Source of the DNA: Chara braunii
Taxonomy: Eukaryota; Streptophyta; Charophyceae; Charales; Characeae
DNA length: 20,203 nt
Assembly: GCA_003427395.1 (NCBI GenBank)
Contig: BFEA01000301.1
Location: 1,771,677 to 1,791,879, forward strand
Reading direction: 5' to 3'
Shown here one piece after another: positions 14,765 through 20,203 of this stretch. A program made the translations under genes and the position numbers. The notes below the pieces were generated by a model. It was not told the origin of the DNA and searched no databases. It saw only the letters and a list, made by a program, of their open reading frames with translations. Each line of letters starts with the position of its first letter. Positions within the stretch are counted from its first letter, which is position 1.

Positions 14765-15345
14765 ATGCGCCGCAGCCAACGACTGGCCGAGCGCGGATCC
14801 GCAGGAGCCAAGCCTCAACAGGAAACTAGGACCCCTCGGATTTCACGCAGGCCACGCACGACCATGGCTGCTACCGTAGATGGCAGTGCACACGCCAGCC
14901 CCAAGAGGTCGGTTCCCCTCCTCTCCCAGTTCAGGAGGCCGATGAACCACTTCTAGTGTTCCTCGAACGCCTCCAACAGTATTCGGAGACGGCGACAGTT
15001 GAACTACGCAAGTGGGAGGAGGAGGAAGCCGCCCGCTAGCAGGAAATTCAACGGCAACTGGCAGAGGCAGAGGCAGCACGTCAGCAGGCCGCAGCAGAAG
15101 CTGCAACAGCTGCACGGTTGCAACAGCAGCAGGTCGGGGCAAGTCAAAACCAAGCTCGTTACCAGGCCACAATGAATCTTGCTCGTGACGAAGCCACGTA
15201 CGCTAGGCTACTTCGACGACAACATTTCCAAGAGACCGAAGAACAAGAAGCACCAACCGAGGAAGAAAGGGACAAGGAAGGGACAACAGTTCTAATGGAG
15301 ACACTTCTGTACACGTGCAATTAGCAGCAACCTGAACTGTTCGCC
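14765..15345 (+). pseudogene. N-terminal Gag region of the second element, broken
   Basis: The ATG at 14765 opens a basic N-terminus (MRRSQRLAERGSAG). The frame shifts near 14935. In the second frame a Glu/Gln/Ala-rich coiled-coil stretch follows (FLERLQQYSE, later AEAEAARQQAAAEA), crossed by TAG at 15037-15039 next to CAG codons, then a segment with ATYARLLRRQHFQETEEQ. TAG at 15322-15324 again stands in a Gln-rich context before the next open part. This would form the N-terminal multimerisation part of Gag. The stops look like CAG-to-TAG changes. Confidence 0.7.
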
Positions 15346-16146
15346 ATGCGGCAGGTCCGCATCCGCCATGAAACAAAACTCAAGGCAATGGACAAGAGGA
15401 TCGCGACCCTGCAGGCCGAGAATAACACACTCCATGCCGCCAACAGCCAGCAGCAGACACTCAACCACCAGTTGCAGGCAGATGTCAGCATGGGGTTGGC
15501 ACAACAGTCAGCAGCTGCGTCAACGGGCAGTGCAGCGGTAGACTGCAGCCCAGCTTTGGCCGCACTCGCCAAGCAACTCGAGGAGCGGATCAATCATTTA
15601 TTCGCATCCCTCGGCGACATCAGCAAGTTTGCTGGAGCATCGACAGTCAGCAATCAGCTGCAGACGCTCGGCGACCGCGTTGACCAACGACCAGCCGTTG
15701 CCGCCAAGGAATGGAAGATGCCGAACTTCAAGATCGAGAAGTTCGACGACTATCATAAGACTGATCCGCTGCAATGGTGGATGGCTTTCAACGCGGAGGC
15801 GGATGTACATCGCACACCCGCCCATCGGCGGCTTGACGCACTCTACCTCGAACTCATCGGAGGGGTGCAGACTTTCATGACACACATGGCCGTCACGATG
15901 GAATGCACCCTCGCCAACCTCCACACGAAGATTACGTGGGAGGAATTTGAGAAGAAATGGAAGACTCGTTTCATGGTCAACAATGACAAACGGCACTCCA
16001 TGAACAAGATCTTTCACATATACCAAGGCCAGCAAACGTCACGGGGGTGGCTGACGGAGTGGCAAAGACTCGTCGCCACCCCGGAGTTGAACTTACCATT
16101 CGACGCAATCCGGGCCGAATTCTTCGCCCGGTCATGCGACACCTGA
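15346..16146 (+). CDS. Gag capsid-like region of the second element
   Basis: 266 open codons in the same frame as the previous segment. A coiled-coil start (KLKAMDKRIATLQAENNTL) and a Ser/Ala-rich stretch lead into a Retrotrans_gag-like capsid: MPNFKIEKFDDYHKTDPLQW, then WMAFNAEADVHRTPAHRRLD, a WEEFEKKWKTRF motif and GWLTEWQRLVATPELNLPF near the end. It would build the particle shell. The frame is lost near 16135, where capsid homology carries on in another frame. The ATG at 15346 is internal; the natural start is near 14765. I recall very similar Gag wording from charophyte algae, which I could not check. Confidence 0.8.
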   Translation: MRQVRIRHETKLKAMDKRIATLQAENNTLHAANSQQQTLNHQLQADVSMGLAQQSAAASTGSAAVDCSPALAALAKQLEERINHLFASLGDISKFAGASTVSNQLQTLGDRVDQRPAVAAKEWKMPNFKIEKFDDYHKTDPLQWWMAFNAEADVHRTPAHRRLDALYLELIGGVQTFMTHMAVTMECTLANLHTKITWEEFEKKWKTRFMVNNDKRHSMNKIFHIYQGQQTSRGWLTEWQRLVATPELNLPFDAIRAEFFARSCDT

Positions 16147-16403
16147 CTGCTGCTTTGGGCACCGAGTTTCACTATGAGACCTTTGATGATCTGATCTCAA
16201 AGGCAAGAGAGCTTATTCAAGGTAACCGGCGTGCGGCCAATGAGACCCGCCAACAACCCGGTTACGTAGAGAAAGGAAAAGGTCAACGGACGCCTCAAGT
16301 AGCAGCAGCCCAGCACGGACCAAGTGAGGACCCCGCAACCGCGTCTACATCAAGTGATGGAGATGTGGCGGCAGTGATACCACCGCAACGCTCAAGACCC
16401 TAA
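16135..16403 (+). pseudogene. Gag C-terminal continuation in shifted frame
   Basis: Frame 3 continues the capsid domain with GTEFHYETFDDLISKAREL and a Lys/Arg/Gln-rich linker ending in Ser/Pro-rich sequence at TAA 16401-16403. The open frame begins at 16047, but its first part overlaps the previous segment out of frame. Confidence 0.7.
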
Positions 16404-16520
16404 GGGGGAAAACAAAAGGCGAAACCAGCGTCGGTGGATGGAGCATGACAGGCACCATGGACGAAATTCGGCATAATGATTACCGAAGATATGTTCAAGT
16501 TGCGACAGAAATGGTCATGT

Positions 16521-16562
16521 TGTTTGTAGTGCAACAGCACCAAACACATCACAAGTGCATGC
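16521..16562 (+). pseudogene. CCHC zinc knuckle interrupted by TAG
   Basis: In the same frame as 16135-16403, codons spell C-L-stop-C-N-S-T-K-H-I-T-S-A-C, a perfect C-x2-C-x4-H-x4-C nucleocapsid knuckle with TAG (16527-16529) at its third position. It is preceded by WTKFG and KLRQKWSC. The motif is invisible in the longer open frame that overlaps it. The knuckle would bind genomic RNA. Confidence 0.8.
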
Positions 16563-16564
16563 CT

Positions 16565-17680
16565 CGACAAGGACAAGGAGAATTTCAAACGTTCAAGCTC
16601 GAGAAACTGAGCACCGCGGGAAGTGCAGCGACATCACTTCCCAGTCCGCCGGAGTCGGCTGACTTGCTAGCAGCCTCTCTCACATCCGGGGACACCGCGG
16701 TAGTTTCTCGCATTGAGTATGAGAACTATGTTGTGGAGCTGGTCCCACCGTTGAACCAGCCTCTCCACGTGCAAGATTCAAGCGCATGCGCGGCAGTTCC
16801 GCCGTCGAACAACGAACCAGTTGCTTCGTCAGCCCTTCTATCAGAGGATCCATCAACTTGGGCGAGTCTTGAGGAACTCGACCCATTGACGGTTGAGGAC
16901 TTCCAATGGTTGGCTCTTCCCTCCACCGGTTCTTTGCCAAGTCCGCATTGCAATGCCTTAATGGCACATTTGCGCGAATACTGGCATGTTGCAGTACCAC
17001 CTCCGTCGATGGACGGCGGAGTAGTGGTTGCTGACCTTCGTAACTATCTTGCAAAGATCGACCGCGAGTATGCAACGCAACGGTACGTCGACAACGACGC
17101 GCCGCTCCTCTACATCCGCATTCAGATCGGAAAGGCGACCTGCAGTGCCTTGATCGATTGTAGAGCGACCCGCAACTACATCAGCCAAGACTTCATGGCA
17201 CGCGCCGGGCTTGGCCTGCGCGTTCGAAGGAAAAGTCAGCCTACGCACGTCACGTTGGTCGATGGTCACACACAAAAGACGATCGACCGATGCGTTGACT
17301 CGGTGCCCGTGTAGTTTGCCCCGCTAGCATGCGAGGCCGTGTCTTTCGACATATTGGACACCAAGTTCGATATGATCCTAGGCATGTTGTGGTTGCAAAG
17401 CGACGACCATCCGGTGAACTTCCATCGACGCATCGTTCACGTTCGTGATCGGTGTGGCGAACTAGTCCCGTGTACGGTGCCACTTCCTCATGCTTCGATT
17501 GGTTGTCACGTGGTATCCGCGGGGAGCATTCGCCAATCCATCCGGCGGAATGACATCCAGGAGATGGGCATATGTTTTCTTCACGCCCTCCCAACCGGTG
17601 ATCAGCCCAAGATGGATACGTCGGACCCACGCATCATTGAGCTGTTGGACAACTATGAGGATGTCTTCCAAGCTCCCGCC
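16565..17680 (+). pseudogene. Gag-Pol linker and aspartic protease of the second element
   Basis: One frame from about 16565 to TGA 17681, broken by TAG at 17312-17314. The first 170 codons are a Ser/Pro/Glu-rich linker. The protease follows: LLYIRIQIGKATCSALIDCR begins the active-site loop, where the usual D-S-G-A-T is D-C-R-A-T (17156-17167), so both Ser and Gly are replaced. After the stop it continues with FDILDTKFDMILGMLWLQ, the C-terminal ILG motif. The part open from 16445 that precedes about 16565 is out of frame with the zinc knuckle. The enzyme is doubly inactivated. Confidence 0.8.
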
Positions 17681-18350
17681 TGAGTCATACCGAATCGGCC
17701 CATACGCCATGGGATCACTCTCGAGGACGGCGTCGTACCTCCGCGCAGATGTATCTACCGCATAAGCGAAGAGGAACTTCAAATGCTTCGGGCACAACTA
17801 GATGACCTCTTAGCCAAGGGTTGGATTCACCCTAACTGTTCGCCATACGGTGCTCCCGTTCTCTTTGTCCAGAAAAACAACAAGAACCTTCGTTTGTGCA
17901 TCGACTATCGGAAACTTAACGCGCAAACGATCAAGAACGCCGGCCCTCTCCCTCGGATCGATGATCTTCTCGACAAGCGACTAGGCAGCGCCAAGTACTT
18001 CTCAAAGCTTGACCTCAAGTTCGGATACCACCAGATCGAGATCCAGCCAAGAGATCGGTACAAAACCGCGTTCAAGACGCGATATGGGCACTTTGAGTGG
18101 ATCGCCATGCCTTTCGATCTCACCAATGCCCTGGCCACTTTCCAAGCGGCCATGACGACGGAATTCTGCGACTTGCTCGACCGCACCGTACTCATTTACC
18201 TTGACGATATCTTGGTTTATAGTCGGACGTTGGACGAGCACCTTGAGCACCTTTGCGCCGTATTGGAGCGGCTCCATATCTCCAAGTACAAGGCGAACTG
18301 CGCAAGTGCGAGTTTGCCCAGCAAAAGTTGGAGTACTTAGGCCAATACGT
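17681..18350 (+). pseudogene. Reverse transcriptase fragment of the second element
   Basis: In the protease frame, after TGA 17681, come a short linker and RT: ISEEELQMLRAQLDDLLAKG, SPYGAPVLFVQK, LRLCIDYRKLN, PLPRIDDLL, FSKLDLKFGYHQIEI, TAFKTRYGHFEWIAMPFDLT, and the catalytic YLDD at 18197-18208 followed by ILVYSRTLDEHLEHL. The palm Asp and both YLDD Asp are present; MPFDLTNAL replaces the usual MPFGLTNAP. A one-base shift near 18300 moves CEFAQQKLEYLG into another frame and the sequence then leaves the RT family near 18345-18355. Thumb, RNase H and integrase are absent. Confidence 0.9.
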
Positions 18351-18650
18351 TGTCAGGCGGCCACAAGCAGTGCGCCGCCTGAAATCTACAGTTTTGGGAC
18401 TTAGGCGCAAAGACGAGTCTGAGTTTTGACGGTACTCTGGTTAGACCAGGCAGCGGAAATTAGGGGAGCTCAGGGCGCCCTTGATTTTGAGCGCGCTGAA
18501 CCTTACGGGTAACCCTCAAAGATGGCGGGATGGGTGGTCGCACTCGGCACATCAACGGACCGTCATTTCCGGCCGTCCAGAGGGTTAGACCCGGATTGGC
18601 CTGCCGCAGAGAGGCATCGCGGGAACTGACCTTGCAGCCACATTTTTTTT
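18351..18650. other. Unrecognised sequence after the truncation
   Basis: GC-moderate DNA with no open frame I can support. It begins where RT homology stops and leads into the degenerate repeats. It could be the remains of another element; nothing identifies it. Confidence 0.4.
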
Positions 18651-19010
18651 GCGGCATACGACCGGGGCCGAAATGAGGCCTCAAATTTTTGTCTATTTTA
18701 GTACCATAATTAAAGATGGGGAAAAGGGATTACGACCAGTAGGGGAGAAGGAAAAAATATAATATTCCTTAATTTCTTTATTTTTTACGGCATTTAATTC
18801 AAGAGGGAATACCCTTGTTATTTTGTGTTCCCGACAATGAAATTAAAAACATAGAAAAAGATTCAAAATGGTAAGAGAGAAAAGAAACAAAAAGAATTCG
18901 GCCATTTATTTAAATTTTCTCGGAATTTAATTTTGGGGAACTTACAGTTAATTTATTATTTCCAACAATAGAATTAAGGAAAGGGAAGAATGATGAAAAA
19001 TGATGGAAGG
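18651..19010 (+). repeat. Degenerate ~133-137 bp tandem repeats, about 2.6 copies
   Basis: Units begin CGGCATAC at 18651, CGGCATTTAATT at 18788 and CGGAATTTAATT at 18921. Each later has a CxCAATxxAATTAA-like word followed by a GGAAAAG-like word (for instance near 18703, 18832 and 18964). Spacing is 137 and 133 bp. Similarity between copies 2 and 3 is clear, the first copy is more diverged. There is no coding potential. Confidence 0.5.
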
Positions 19011-20203
19011 GACGGGAGACCATGATTATTAGGAGGTTGGCCTAATTTCGCCTCGATTACCCGCTATTAGTTCTGACCCCGGATTGGGCATTTTCTCCGG
19101 ATTTTATCAGTTTTCACTGCTGCCGATGGTCGAGGTTCCCTGCGTCGCTTTCCCTAGTTTGCTTGATTACTAACATTACCGCATTTGGGATGTTCCGAGA
19201 GCGGGAGTCGCATGGACGACATGGGGTGGTGCTACCTTGGGTCGACGGTATGGTATTTGGCTCGGTGCGGATACATGGTTCCGGGAGGTTCGGCGACATT
19301 CACGTTGTGGCATTCTACGACGGCCGACGTATTTCAGACTCAATAATCATTCGGCATTTGACTCATTCTAGGCTCGAGTTTGGCCGCGTCGACATATTCT
19401 GAGGATCGGTACTATCATGGGATTGCGGCGTTGTACGGTAATTTACCTATTTCAGGCTCGGTATTGGTACGACTCCGACATTTTTCAAGCTCGACATCAG
19501 CTCGATATTCGACGTGTCCCGGACTTGAATCCGGTTCGGCCTAGGTATGGTATGAGTCACATCGACAACGAGTGGAAACCCCAGGTATGACATTGACGTA
19601 ATTATCAGCTCCGCCTCGGTGTGATGCGTGTTGCTGCATTGATTTCAGGTTCGGTATCCGTCCGGAAATGAAATGGCGCCAGTCACTGCAGCTCAAGACG
19701 GGTTGGTTCAGGTTCAATGTTGGACTCGGTGGTCGCTGGTATGGGACTGGTGCCGCGTCATNAAATCTGGCCCCATTATCTTACCACTGGACGCCGATGT
19801 GATAGCAGCAAAGCTGCTGCCGTGGTATATCGGATTATGGTGGTACCTTTTCTGAATTATGGGGCGGGTACCACCCACTACTTGCTAACAGGCCTCGAGA
19901 CCCGCTGGTACAGAGCTTGGGGGTGACAAAGTTAGCCGNGACGGTGCTCACTTGAGGCTGCAGCCTCTGGTACTGGAATCATATAGGGAAGGTCACCGAA
20001 CAGCTAGGGGAATTTCAGACGGGGAGGCATTGTAGGAGGCGGGCAAGGCATACCCAGCCCACCTCGCAACTCGGGCAAGGTGTGGGGGGATGCTCGTGTG
20101 GATCAGCGGGAGAGACGTGCAAGGCGTTCCCCGCCCACATGCAGTGGGAGGTGCAGCGTGTCTGGAGGACCCGTGCCGTTCGTGAGTTGCAGCTGCTGTT
20201 GTG
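19011..20203. other. Unidentified region with recurring TTCAGGYTCGGTAT phrases
   Basis: No gene supported. The phrase TTTCAGGCTCGGTATTGG (19447) recurs as TTTCAGGTTCGGTATCCG (19645), with weaker versions at 19331 and 19706, suggesting old repetition, perhaps inside an LTR. Open frames of 60-79 codons (19163-19402, 19673-19855, 19717-19926) show no motif, and the last two contain an N. The final 180 bases are GC-rich with G runs, and no frame there is convincing. Confidence 0.4.

Larger units (their letters stand above)
12614..18350 (+). mobile_element. 3'-truncated second Ty3/gypsy-type LTR retrotransposon
   Basis: Plus-strand order: putative 5' LTR, tRNA-type PBS at 13807, AT-rich leader, gag with capsid-like domain and CCHC knuckle, protease, RT. 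Homology ends about 50 codons after the RT YLDD; no RNase H, integrase or second LTR follows, so the 3' half is lost. The reading frame changes at least four times and is crossed by several stop codons. RT type and domain order fit Ty3/gypsy. It lies opposite in orientation to the upstream element and belongs to a different family, since its gag and LTR show no resemblance to it. Confidence 0.85.

Noticed and set aside
19163-19402. 79-codon open frame downstream of the second element
   Set aside because: No motif or splice support, and it is of a length expected by chance in GC-rich DNA.

Overview
The window looks like repeat-rich intergenic DNA from a streptophyte (green plant lineage). The evidence is two Ty3/gypsy-type LTR retrotransposons with plant-style initiator-Met tRNA primer sites, spliced-gene signals, long microsatellites, isolated N bases and no bacterial gene organisation. 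From memory of similar Gag/Pol wording, a charophyte alga such as Chara is my best guess; that is inference, not a search result. I find no bacterial-type system, CRISPR array, tRNA or rRNA.

Layout. Positions 1-660 hold what I read as the last exons of an unrecognised spliced host gene (+ strand; exons ending at 282 and 511, intron 283-402). Positions 512-1329 are non-coding, with degenerate ~60 bp repeats and a TACG-rich cluster. Positions 1330-11233 are one full-length minus-strand Ty3/gypsy element of the chromovirus type: 5' LTR 9721-11233, PBS 9708-9719, a 1.36 kb leader, gag, then protease, reverse transcriptase, RNase H, integrase and a chromodomain-like tail, a G-rich polypurine tract and the 3' LTR 1330-2704. 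Gag (573 codons) and RT (429 codons) are still long and open, but about seven frame changes and several stops break the polyprotein, so the copy is dead. The 5' LTR carries a 146 bp insertion.

Positions 11234-12613 are AT-rich or simple sequence: a 49 bp tandem repeat, a 125 bp T run, and a T/A-bounded foldback unit with hairpin-forming ~36 bp repeats. Positions about 12614-18350 are a second, plus-strand Ty3/gypsy element: a putative 5' LTR, a PBS at 13807, a long leader, and a gag-protease-RT polyprotein with many stops and frameshifts. It stops abruptly just after the RT palm domain, so RNase H, integrase and the 3' LTR are missing. Positions 18350-20203 hold degenerate ~135 bp repeats and then about 1.2 kb that I cannot identify.

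The genes form two decayed retrotransposon sets rather than a pathway. Gag would form the particle, protease would cut the polyprotein, RT/RNase H would copy the RNA starting from the tRNA primer, and integrase would insert the DNA, with the chromodomain tail usually guiding it to chromatin. The most informative observations are a 390 bp tract of complete LTR-LTR identity inside otherwise ~5% diverged LTRs, telomere-like hairpins in the leaders of both elements, and broken protease active sites in both elements beside an intact RT YLDD. I did not find a convincing new biological system.
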